Assembly (NCBI GenBank): GCA_035296965.1
Contig: DATGZX010000385.1
Location: 1 to 50,422 of the forward strand
DNA: 50,422 nt
Reading direction: 5' to 3'
From: DATGZX01 sp035296965
Lineage (GTDB): Bacteria; Planctomycetota; Planctomycetia; Gemmatales; Gemmataceae
Part shown: positions 39,946-49,200 of the stretch, piece by piece
How positions within the stretch are numbered: the stretch's first letter is position 1
Layout: each line of letters begins with the position of its first letter
Made by a program: the position numbers and the translations under genes
The notes under the pieces: generated by a model
The model's database searches: none
What the model saw: only the letters and a program-made list of their open reading frames with translations
What the model was told of the DNA's origin: nothing

Positions 39946-40194
39946 TCATTCCAGGGCATCCGCCTGCCCACTTCTGAGCTTTTTACCTTCGTGGTTGACG
40001 AGGCACCCGCACGCTAAGCATGTCCGTCGTCCGCACGCCATTTTCCAAATATTGGTGCCTCTCAATCGCGGGAGCTTCTGGCCGCAATCAGGACATATAT
40101 GGCGAGGCTCCACCAGCGCGCATAAGAACACGGTCACTAGGCCGATGGCGAGAAAGAAGATTCCTCCCATAATGCCCGCACAGGGATCGATCAT
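39946..40194 (-). CDS. Small membrane protein with zinc ribbons
   Basis: This encodes 82 residues from ATG 40194; a longer frame to 40374 has no support. A hydrophobic segment IMGGIFFLAIGLVTVFLCAL is followed by CPDCGQKL and TCLACGCLVNHEGKKL, two CxxC knuckles that should bind zinc. No known family. The ribosome-binding site is weak. It is divergent from the second ECF sigma-factor gene, 120 bases away. Confidence 0.6.
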   Translation of the reverse strand: MIDPCAGIMGGIFFLAIGLVTVFLCALVEPRHICPDCGQKLPRLRGTNIWKMACGRRTCLACGCLVNHEGKKLRSGQADALE

Positions 40195-40314
40195 ATAGCC
40201 AGTCTCGGTGGTGTCGGATTGCCTCCGGTTCTTTGACAAAAAGTTTCGGCCATCCTGCTTCCTCACAACAGTATATAGTAGAGGACGCGATTCGCACGAG
40301 CGAGGGAGCTTCTT

Positions 40315-42261
40315 ATGCGACCCGTACCTAACAAGGATCTGCTCCGCCACATCCACGGGCTGGTCGCCAAGCAAGGGTTGGCCGGACCTTGCGACGGAGA
40401 GCTAGTGCGGCGTTTCGTCCGCGATGCAGATGAGGGTGCATTCGAGGCCTTGCTCGAACGGCACGGGCCGATGGTTCTCCGCGTTTGCCGGCGTGTTCTG
40501 CACGATTTGCAAGAAGCCGAGGATGCCTTCCAGGCGACGTTCATCGTGTTGGTGCGCAAGGCGCGTTCCCTGCAGCGGAAGGAGTCGGTCGGAAGTTGGC
40601 TCCATGGGGTTGCCTATCGCGTCGCGCTCAATGTTCGGGCTGCCTCCGTCCGGCGCTCGTTTCATGAAAGTCGGGCCACTCCCGCCAAGGCCACGGACGC
40701 TCTCGCTGAGATTACGTTGCGTGAGGCCCAGACGGTACTCGACGCTGAATTGTGCCGCTTACCGGACAAATACAGGGCACCCTTGGTGCTGTGCTGTATC
40801 GAGGGGGTCACGCGTGATGAAGCAGCTCGGCAACTCGGCTGGTCCCTAAGCACGCTCAAGAGCCGGCTGGGACGCGGGCGCCAACTCTTGCGCAAGCGTT
40901 TGACGCGGCGGGGGCTGACTCTTTCCGCGGCATTCACTGCCATATTCCTCAGCCGGGGTCTTGCCCAAGCGCGTCTGCCTGGCGCGCTGGTAAGCAATAC
41001 CCTCCAGGCGGTACTTGCTTGCCTTGGCAGATCTGCGGGCCGCCTTGCGGCGGGGCAGGCGGCCGTTGCCGGGGTCCTGTCCGCCAGGGACGTCGCCATT
41101 TCTGAAGGAGTGCTACGAACAATGTTTCTGACCAAGATCACAGTCGTTTCTGCGGTTCTGCTCGCTTTCGGGTTGGTCGGCATTGGCACAGGGGCCATAA
41201 GCTATCGGGCGTTTGCCGCAGCGCCCTCCGACCCAGTTCAGAAGCAAGCTCCTGCCCAGATTAAGGACTTGATTGAGCAACTCGACAGCCCGAAATTCTC
41301 CGAGCGACAAGCCGCCGCCAGCGCCCTTCGGCAAATCGGGCAAACGGCACTGCCGGCGCTTCGTGAGGCGGCACATAGCCAAAGGGCACTCGAGCTAAGG
41401 CGGCGAGCTACCGAAATTGACAAGCAGATCATGGACGATGTGCTCGATAAGACACTCAAGGAAGCAGCGAACCAGGAAGAGGTCATTACCAAGGAATACA
41501 AGAAGATGGCTGATATGTTGGACCGCGTGACCGAAATCGGAAAGGAGCGATTCCTTCCGGACCCGGCTAATGCGCCACCCCAGCACGTCCCTTTCCTGGC
41601 TGATTCCTATCTCCGGCTGGCACGCGCCCGTACAAAAAGTGGAGAATATCTTCGCGCGGCAACAGCCTACGAGGAGGCGGAGAAATACTCGAACCCAATG
41701 GGCCATAAAGAAATCTGGAAAATCCGTCAAGAGTACGGGGCGATCATGACGCACTTACTCCCGGTCTGGGAAGCCCAGGTTCGAGAGGCGCTCGCCCCCG
41801 ATCCAGGACTGAGAGCGCTGGCAGCGAAGTACCCAATGGTGGTTCTGCATTCACGCCGTTATGCGAGCGGCGGCGGCTACCTCCGCTCGTGCTACAGCTT
41901 CATTTGGGAGACGGCGGATGAGGAGAAACATCGCAATGACGTGCAGCTAGAGTTCGACAACGGGCGTGGCAATGGCACGTTTCAAATCAACATGGTGACG
42001 AATCAGCGGAACACCATCGCCGACCTCGGCATGTTCGACTTCACTGCCGAGCCAAGCCTGACCAAAGCAAACCCCGCCGGCCCCGAGCCAGACCGTGAGG
42101 AGCATCTGGCCTTGATCGGGCATTCCTATCTGGAAAAGGTTGAAGATACCAACGGTAATCGGTTCTTTGTCCTCTTCAAAATCCTGGCGGTCGACAAGGA
42201 GAGTCGATATATGGCCTTCATCTGGCGGCGCTTGCCTGGAGGCAAGCTCGTTCGGCGGTGA
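40315..42261 (+). CDS. ECF sigma factor fused to HEAT-like and unknown domains
   Basis: This encodes 648 residues, with GGGAG before the ATG. Sigma region 2 (about 30-115) has FEALLERHGPMVLRVCRRVL and EDAFQATFIVLVRKA. Region 4 (about 135-200) has RDEAARQLGWSLSTLKSRLG. A membrane segment lies at about 275-296 (TVVSAVLLAFGLVGIGTGAI). Next is IKDLIEQLDSPKFSERQAAA with ALRQIG, a HEAT-like module also present in the third ECF-fusion gene. The last 270 residues (about 375-648) have no family I know; YASGGGYLRSCYSFIWETAD and IGHSYLEKVEDTNGNRF are the most distinctive blocks. Predicted outside the membrane, the C-terminal region could sense envelope signals and hold the sigma part inactive. Confidence 0.85.
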   Translation: MRPVPNKDLLRHIHGLVAKQGLAGPCDGELVRRFVRDADEGAFEALLERHGPMVLRVCRRVLHDLQEAEDAFQATFIVLVRKARSLQRKESVGSWLHGVAYRVALNVRAASVRRSFHESRATPAKATDALAEITLREAQTVLDAELCRLPDKYRAPLVLCCIEGVTRDEAARQLGWSLSTLKSRLGRGRQLLRKRLTRRGLTLSAAFTAIFLSRGLAQARLPGALVSNTLQAVLACLGRSAGRLAAGQAAVAGVLSARDVAISEGVLRTMFLTKITVVSAVLLAFGLVGIGTGAISYRAFAAAPSDPVQKQAPAQIKDLIEQLDSPKFSERQAAASALRQIGQTALPALREAAHSQRALELRRRATEIDKQIMDDVLDKTLKEAANQEEVITKEYKKMADMLDRVTEIGKERFLPDPANAPPQHVPFLADSYLRLARARTKSGEYLRAATAYEEAEKYSNPMGHKEIWKIRQEYGAIMTHLLPVWEAQVREALAPDPGLRALAAKYPMVVLHSRRYASGGGYLRSCYSFIWETADEEKHRNDVQLEFDNGRGNGTFQINMVTNQRNTIADLGMFDFTAEPSLTKANPAGPEPDREEHLALIGHSYLEKVEDTNGNRFFVLFKILAVDKESRYMAFIWRRLPGGKLVRR

Positions 42262-42721
42262 GGATCGCGTCGAATCTATGGGATTCATTGAGCTAGTGCC
42301 TCTTCAAGGCTAACTTTTGGGGCGCGAGAACGAGGGCAGAGAGAGACCCGGAGCAAAGCCAAAAAATGAGAAATGTCATGTTATGTCATGTAAAAGGGGG
42401 TGTAGTTAGACACCTTGTCTGACAATGATTAAAATCTGCAAGATTTTATTCTGAAATAGGTTACGTCTCTGCCGAAAGCTTGAACGAATGGCAGTTGCAC
42501 GTGACATATGTCATGTGTACTAATGTGCATATTCCCAACGTATCTGAATCCAGGTCTTTACCCCAAAATCAAGACTTGAGCACGCACTAGTATGGGCGGT
42601 GCGTTTCAAGCTGAGTTGCCGCATCGGCTGCAAGACCGATGAAACCAGAATGGCGACCCCAGGATCTTGATCATGATGGGTGACACACCCGATCCCAATA
42701 GTCGTGGCCTTGGAGAAACCA
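42262..42721. other. AT-rich intergenic region with palindromic sites
   Basis: There is no gene in 460 bases, and it is clearly AT-richer than its surroundings. ATGTCATGT occurs twice with a 10-base period (42373-42381, 42383-42391), and the perfect palindrome TGACATATGTCA lies at 42502-42513. The repeated TGTCAT half-sites look operator-like. It might be a regulatory region for the 42722 gene or foreign DNA. Confidence 0.45.
42502..42513. promoter_or_regulatory. Perfect 12-bp palindrome, operator-like
   Basis: TGACATATGTCA is perfectly symmetric. Its half-site TGTCA also occurs in the tandem pair at 42373-42391. Such spaced half-sites typically bind dimeric regulators. It is 209 bases upstream of the 42722 gene; no regulator gene is adjacent. 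Confidence 0.35.
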
Positions 42722-42979
42722 ATGAGCGACACCACCGCCCTTGAGAAGCAGAGCATCGACGCTGGCTTTGGTGACACTATCCAAAAAGCCTTCGGCATCC
42801 TTGTAGAAGAGCTGGCGAATCCGGACACCGGCGGCAAAGAGCAAGCAGGCGAGCGCTTTGCCGTTGCGTTAAATGATGCCCGCGAGGCAAGAAAGATCGC
42901 TCTAGAGAAATGTGGCGACACTATCTCAGACCCTATTGCGGCCAAGACCGAAAAGGCGCAAAGCAAGAAAAAGAGTTGA
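42722..42979 (+). CDS. Small hypothetical protein
   Basis: This encodes 85 residues from ATG 42722, with GGAGAAACC upstream; a longer frame to 42680 is not needed. The charged, Lys-rich sequence (MSDTTALEKQSIDAGFGDTI then QKAFGILVEELANPDTGGKE) ends KTEKAQSKKKS. It is helical with no membrane segment. No family is recognised. It stands in an isolated AT-rich context, perhaps horizontally acquired. Confidence 0.55.
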   Translation: MSDTTALEKQSIDAGFGDTIQKAFGILVEELANPDTGGKEQAGERFAVALNDAREARKIALEKCGDTISDPIAAKTEKAQSKKKS

Positions 42980-43206
42980 CAGCGTGTCGGCTGATCATGA
43001 GAGACAGCCAGCCGATGCCTGCGGCGAACGAACAGTGCCTTGGGTTGGCCGCATGCAGAAACTGGCCTTCTTCTCGCGGCTCAAGCTGCCGGCTTGAGCT
43101 ACTACCAACACTTTCCCTCGATTGTGCCCGGACCATAAGAGGAATACAATTTGCTGTCCTGTCTTCGACCCGGGCAATCATCACGATTCCTTTTCTAGGC
43201 TTTTGG

Positions 43207-44487
43207 ATGGGCATTCGCTCTCGTCAAAGTTTGCTCGTCTGGACGGCAAGCGTTTTGACGCTGGCCGGGCTCGGCGGGGGCGTTGCATGGCGCGTGCTGG
43301 GGCCGACGGCGCATTCCAAGGCGGAGGCAATCGAGACCGTCCGAAGGGCGCTTGATCGAAACGATCCGGTTGCCGCGCGTCCTCATGTGGATCATTGTCT
43401 GGCCCGCTGGCCTAATGATGAGCGGGTCCTGTTCCTGGCCGTTCAGGTCGCCCGGCGGTCCGATGCCTATGCGGATGCGGAACGGTTCTTGGCGCTTTAC
43501 GAGAAGGCGATTGGTTCCACCGAGGCCAGCCGGCTCGAATGGGTTCTGCTGGGAGTACAGCAAGGCGACTTTGGCGATGCGGAGAGACGCCTTCTCGAAG
43601 CCGTGACGCGCCGCGACCAGGATTCTCTTTCCATCCTGGAGGCGCTGGCCAAGGGTTATCGAGCCGCACGAAGGCCGGAGGCGGTGCCGGTTCTGAAGCG
43701 CCTGCTGGATCTCGATCCCGATCACGTTTCCGCCCTGCTGCTGCGCGGCGATATGCTGGACACTGCCCGCCAGACGGAAGCGGCGGAGAAAGACTTTCGC
43801 CGGGCAGTGGACATCGCCCCGGCCAACGCGGCGGCCCAGTCGGCGTTGGCCGGGCTGCTGAGCCGGGCCGGCCGTACGCGCGAAGCAATCTACCATTATG
43901 AACTGGCGCACTCTCTCCAACCGACCGACCCGGGCCCTCTGCTCGGGCTAGCGCGCGCGTTGGCCGACGCCGCGGAGTTGACGCAAGCCCAACAACGGCT
44001 CGACGAGCTTCTCGCCAACCATCCCGACCACGTCGACGGCCTGGTGGAACGCGCCCGTTTGAGTCTTCGGCAGGGGCAAGCCAAGCAGGCCGAGCCGTTC
44101 CTCGAGCAGGCCGTCCGCGCAGCCCCGTGGCACCGCGACGGACAACAACTCTACATGGTCGTGCTGAGTGAACTTGGCCCGAAGGAGGCGGCTTCCCAGT
44201 GCACCACTCGTCTGGCTCAGTTGCGCGACGAGGACGCCGCGGTCGGACGGTTGAAGCTGCGCGCACGGGACACCCCAGGCGACCAGGGCATTCGCTGGGA
44301 CCTTTGGCAGTGGTCGGTGCGCAATGGCCAGAGTGCGGAGGGTCTCTCCTGGCTTTTGCGCATCCTGATGACAGACCCGCGGAACAGCCGGGCCCACCTG
44401 GCCCTTGCCGACTATCTCGACCGCGCCGGCCAATCACGGCGGGCCGCTCAGCACCGCGCGGAAGCAGGAAACCCAACCCGGGGATGA
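43207..44487 (+). CDS. TPR-repeat protein, membrane-anchored
   Basis: This encodes 426 residues from ATG 43207; the longer frame to 42910 includes non-coding sequence. A single N-terminal membrane segment (LLVWTASVLTLAGLGGGVAW) suggests an exported, anchored domain. The rest is tetratricopeptide repeats with typical A-x4-G-x3-A pattern, for example VLKRLLDLDPDHVSALLLRG then DMLDTARQTEAAEKDFRRAV, and AIYHYELAHSLQPTDPGPLL. TPR domains bind protein partners. It is followed after 18 bases by the haem/FG-GAP gene, so the two are co-transcribed. Confidence 0.9.
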   Translation: MGIRSRQSLLVWTASVLTLAGLGGGVAWRVLGPTAHSKAEAIETVRRALDRNDPVAARPHVDHCLARWPNDERVLFLAVQVARRSDAYADAERFLALYEKAIGSTEASRLEWVLLGVQQGDFGDAERRLLEAVTRRDQDSLSILEALAKGYRAARRPEAVPVLKRLLDLDPDHVSALLLRGDMLDTARQTEAAEKDFRRAVDIAPANAAAQSALAGLLSRAGRTREAIYHYELAHSLQPTDPGPLLGLARALADAAELTQAQQRLDELLANHPDHVDGLVERARLSLRQGQAKQAEPFLEQAVRAAPWHRDGQQLYMVVLSELGPKEAASQCTTRLAQLRDEDAAVGRLKLRARDTPGDQGIRWDLWQWSVRNGQSAEGLSWLLRILMTDPRNSRAHLALADYLDRAGQSRRAAQHRAEAGNPTRG

Positions 44488-44505
44488 ATCAAATGGGGAT
44501 CGCCC

Positions 44506-46107
44506 ATGAATGTTAGCCCGCATCCACACAAGACCTTAGCGCTTCTGCCCTGGCTTGTCGCCGTTGCCGTTGCCGTCGCGGGCGGCATTGCCTACGCTCT
44601 CTGGGCGGCCACGCCTGCTACCGAGCCGCAGGCGGAGATCCCTCCAGTGCCGCAGATGCAAATGCCACCGGAACCGCCCGAGGCGACGACGGAAGAAGTC
44701 CACCGGCTTTGCGGGGCTTGCCACCCCTACCCGCCCCCCGACACCTTTCCTCGTTCTGCCTGGCGACGGGAAGTCAAGCAAGGGTACGACTTCTTTCATC
44801 AGGATTTGTCACACCGCTTCAACTACCCGCCTTTGGAAGGGGTCGTGCGCTATTACGAGAAGCGCGCGCCGGAGACCCTGCCGCTATTGCCGAGGACGGT
44901 CGCGCCGAACCCGCCGCACGCACAGTTCGAACGCGCAGGTTATCGTCCGCCCGAGGGCACCAGCGCGCCGGGTGTCACGCATATCAACCTGGTGCGACTA
45001 CTGCGCAAAGACAAACCCCAAATTCTGGTCTGCGACGCTGTCGGCAACCAGGTCTTGCTCCTGGATCCGCACGAAGCACCGCCCACTTGGCGGGTCCTGG
45101 CCACGGGACTGTGTTGCGCCCATGCGGAGGTCGTGGACCTGGATGGCGACGGCATCAACGACATCGTGCTGGCCTGTCTGGGTACTTTCCAGGCGACCGA
45201 CGACCGTGTCGGCAGCGTGGTCTGGCTTAAAGGGGCCGCGGATGGCACATTCCAACCCATCACCCTACTCGACGGATTGGGCCGTGTGGCCGACGTGCGC
45301 GTCGCCGACTTCACCGGCCATGGCAAGCTTGACCTGGTCGTAGCCGAATTCGGCTGGCATCAAACGGGCTCGATCATCTTGCTGGAAAATCAGACGACCG
45401 ACTGGAAGCGGCCAGCGTTCACCCCGCGGGTCCTCGACAGCCGGCACGGCACCACGCATGTGCCGGTGGTCGATCTGAACGGCGACGGCAAGCCCGACTT
45501 CGTCGCCGTCATCTCGCAAGAGTATGAAACCGTGGTAGCCTTCCTGAACGAAGGCAACGGTCGCTTCCGCAAGGAAACGATCTTTGCCGCCACCCATCCG
45601 ACATTTGGATGTTGCGGTGTTCAGCTCGTCGATTTGAACGGCGACGGCAAGGTCGACGTGCTGCTGGCCAACGGTGACACCCTGGATCCGCCGCCCCTGC
45701 TGAAGCCGTTCCATGGTCTCACCTGGCTGGAGAATCGCGGCAGCTACCCGTTTACGCCCCACCGTTTGGCGGATTGCTACGGGGCCGGCAGTCCCGTTAC
45801 CGCCGATTTCGACGGCAACGGCCTCCTGGACATTGCCTTTGTCACCTTTTTGCCTGCCGACTCCTTCCCGCAGCGGGAGCCATTGCAGCTAGACGCCGTC
45901 GTCCTTTTGGAGCAAGTCTCTCCGGGGAAGTTCGTTCGCCACGCTCTTGAAGTGGAAAAGTGCGACCATCTAGCCTGTGCGGCCGGCGACCTCTACGGCA
46001 GCGGCCGGCCGGACCTGGTGGTGGGCAATTTCATGCACGGCAAAAGCAGAGACGATTTCGTGACCATCTGGCGCAACACCACGGAAAAGCGTACCGGCAA
46101 GCCATGA
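44506..46107 (+). CDS. Haem c-type protein with FG-GAP/VCBS beta-propeller repeats
   Basis: This encodes 533 residues. The N-terminal hydrophobic stretch ALLPWLVAVAVAVAGGIAYA is a signal or anchor. A single CxxCH (CGACH, Cys69-Cys72-His73) suggests covalent haem c. The later part carries calcium-binding repeats with DLDGDG (211-216), DLNGDG (323-328 and 376-381) and DFDGNG (434-439). These are FG-GAP/VCBS-type blades of a propeller. It follows the TPR gene by 18 bases. Similar TPR plus FG-GAP pairs occur in planctomycetes and relatives and are thought to act in surface or electron-transfer complexes. Partner and substrate are not known. Confidence 0.9.
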   Translation: MNVSPHPHKTLALLPWLVAVAVAVAGGIAYALWAATPATEPQAEIPPVPQMQMPPEPPEATTEEVHRLCGACHPYPPPDTFPRSAWRREVKQGYDFFHQDLSHRFNYPPLEGVVRYYEKRAPETLPLLPRTVAPNPPHAQFERAGYRPPEGTSAPGVTHINLVRLLRKDKPQILVCDAVGNQVLLLDPHEAPPTWRVLATGLCCAHAEVVDLDGDGINDIVLACLGTFQATDDRVGSVVWLKGAADGTFQPITLLDGLGRVADVRVADFTGHGKLDLVVAEFGWHQTGSIILLENQTTDWKRPAFTPRVLDSRHGTTHVPVVDLNGDGKPDFVAVISQEYETVVAFLNEGNGRFRKETIFAATHPTFGCCGVQLVDLNGDGKVDVLLANGDTLDPPPLLKPFHGLTWLENRGSYPFTPHRLADCYGAGSPVTADFDGNGLLDIAFVTFLPADSFPQREPLQLDAVVLLEQVSPGKFVRHALEVEKCDHLACAAGDLYGSGRPDLVVGNFMHGKSRDDFVTIWRNTTEKRTGKP

Positions 46108-46207
46108 AGCATGTCGATCGATTCAGGACTTGTCTAAAAAATCTGGCAGATACGGGGTAAAGCGCGGAACTATTATGGATGGAGCACCATTCCGGGAGAC
46201 TGTTCCG

Positions 46208-49200
46208 ATGACCAGCGTTCGACCCCACACGATTCTTGGCTATCTGCATCGCCTGGGTGGCGGGCTATTTGATAACTCCTCTGACGGCGAGCTTGTCCGG
46301 CGTTTCGCGCGCACGCGGGAAGAGGCGGCATTTGCTGCCCTGGTGCGCCGCCACGGCGACCTTGTCTGGGGCGTCTGCCGACGTCGCCTACGCAATGCCC
46401 AGGACGCAGAGGATGTCTTCCAGGCCACCTTCCTCGTGCTTGCCCGCAAGGCCGGCTCCGTGCGCCGGCCCGACGCGATTGCAAACTGGCTCTACGGCGT
46501 GGCTTACCGGCTGGCGCTGAAAGTGAACGCAGCACTGCTGCGCCGCGGCTTGGCAGAAGAGCGCTTACGCGTCTCCTGGAGGGAAACACAAGCGTCGCAG
46601 ACGGCGCTGCACGATGTATGCGTGCTTTTGGATGACGAACTGCACCGTTTGCCGCAGTGCTACCAGGAGCCGCTGCTCCTTTGCTACCTGGAAGGGGAAA
46701 CACGCGACCGAGCCGCCAGGCGGTTGGGGTGGTCTCTGAGAACGCTGGATCGCAGGCTGGCGCAGGGGCGGGAGTTGTTGCACAAACGGCTACTCCGGCG
46801 CGGTGTCACTCTATCGGCGGCTTTTCTGGCGCCGTTCTTGTCGACAGAAGGCAGTAGCGGAGCGATGCCAGCTTGTCTGGCTGCTACGACCATCCGCGCA
46901 GCCGTTGCCTTTGCGTTGACGCGGGCGGCTGCGGACGGCTCGGCGCGAGTGATCGCGTTGGCCGAGGCTGTGCTCAAGGGGATGAGTCTGGCTACCTTCA
47001 AATCGATGACGTCGCTGGCGATTGCACTGGGAATCGTTATCGCGGGTACGGGGCTGATCGCCCGGCATGCACTGTTGGCTCAAGGAGAGCATGCTCCGGG
47101 CGTCGGCTTCGCGGTGCTTGCCGCTGACGATACGGACGAAACCCTCCATGCGCAGGCGAACCAAGGGGGCATAGATCGTTACGGCGATCCGTTGCCGCCG
47201 GGGGCGCTGCTGCGCCTCGGTACTTTGCGGCACCGCTATCTATATCGCATGCAGTCCCACAATCAGCCTCTGCCGGACGGGCAGACAGTCCTCACAAACA
47301 CCGATAAAGAGGTCCGTTGGGTGGACCAGCGGGCTGGCAAACTAATTGATTCTTGGCCATTACCGCGTGGGCAGCTGGTCTGTGGCTTCTCCGAAGACGG
47401 GCGTATGGTGCTGCTTTCCGATGGCCAGAGACTTCACTTGTACGATCTCAAGACTCGCGAAAAGCTGCGCCTGTTCGAAGACCGTGGAGAGATCGGTTCT
47501 CGTGTCGAGGCCCATTTTTCTCCGGATGGTCGGACGGTTGCCACGGCGTTGTGCGTCAACTTTATCCCCGGATTGATTCGTGTTTGGGATGTGGGCAGCG
47601 GTAAACAGTTGTGGCAAGAAGGGGAAATAGGCTCTCCGCGCGGCCGGAAAATCCTAGGTTTCCTGGAAGACGGCAAGACGCTGGCGCTCATGGACGAATC
47701 CGATCACCGGGTTAGTGTGCGCGATCGCGCTACAGGGGTGGAACGCCGAGCGTTTTCGATCGCGACGGAAAACTTGCAAATAGTGTTCGGCCTTTCCCCG
47801 GATGGAAAGACCCTCTTCGCCAGCGCCTCGAAAACGACAGTGCACGCTTGGGACATGGCTTCAGGCAAAGAGCTTGCTCCCTTCGGTGGGCATGAAAAGA
47901 TGGTACACGCCCTTGCAATCAGCCGCGACGGCTCAACCATCGTGACCGGTGGGGCAGATCCGTTCCTGCTAGTTTGGAATTGGCCGGAATGCACGGTACG
48001 CCGGAAGATCGACCTACCTACTAGACATGGCGTTCGCGAGTTGCATATCTCCTCTGATGGCAAGCGGGTAGCTGTTCTCTTTCCCGAAACAGTCCAACAC
48101 ACCTTCGAATTAGACAGCGGCCGGGAAATAGCTACGCCTCTCGAGGCGCATCGCTTTTTTGCTGGATCGTTGGCGACGGCCGGAGGAGGTGAACTCATAT
48201 CGGGTGCGCAGGACAATTCGGTTCGACTCTGGGATCTACGCTCCGGGCGCCAGTTGCGCGAAATCCAAACCAGTCACCCTGTCGGCCCGATGACGCTTTC
48301 GCTGAGCACGGACGGCCGGCTGATCGCCACGGGCGACATCAACAGCGGCACCGTGGAGCTGCATGAGCGGGCGACCGGGCGGCTTGTGTCGACCATCAAG
48401 TCTGGCGGCAAGTCGATTCGAGCGCTCGCTTTCATCCCAGGGACCTGCTTTCTGGCGATCAGTGTTCGTACGACGCAGTTTGGTGCCGGTGGTGGTAAAG
48501 GGAATTGGTTTGTGGCACTTTGGAACACCGAGCACAACAACGAAGTTCGCAGACTCGAATTGGTCGCCGAAAAACTGGCCGTGGATCCTTCGGGCAGGTT
48601 TTGCGCGGCCACGGGATTAGGCCAGACTAGGATCTTGGAAGTTTCTAGCGGGCGTGAGTTGCTGGTGCTGCCAGAGGACGTTTTTACGTCCGGCCTCGTT
48701 TTCTCACCGGACGGTCGCACCTTGGCATGGTGCGGGACGAAGGCAATGATCCTTCTGGAGGTCGCGTCCGGGAAGGAACGCTTCCGCTGTGAGCCGTCTG
48801 GAGAATGGCCTCGAACAGCACAGTTTTCGCCAGACGGCCGCTGGTTGGCCCGGGCGAATCAGCGGGCCGTAGAGATGTTCGACCTGCTCCGCGGAAAGAT
48901 CACTCATTCATTCGTTGGCCCTGATAATATGGTTGGGGCATTGGCATTCACGCCAGACGGGCGTAAACTTGCGTCCGCAATCATGGATACCACAATTCTA
49001 GTATGGGACCTTGCCGGGGTCATCGGCCCACGTTCGGGCCTGGAACCCGAGCCCGACTCAGATGCCGTCCTGGCTAGTTGGAGAGATCTGGCCAGCGCCG
49101 ATGCGAAGCTGGCTTATCGAGCTATTTGGGTGTTGGTTCAGGCGCCAAAACAGAGCTTGCCGCTGCTGCGTCAGCACCTGCGTGCCGTCCCATCTCGAGA

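Noticed and set aside
43412..44476. 354-codon minus-strand frame opposite the TPR gene
   Set aside because: Pro/Arg/Gly-rich shadow of a TPR-coding strand.
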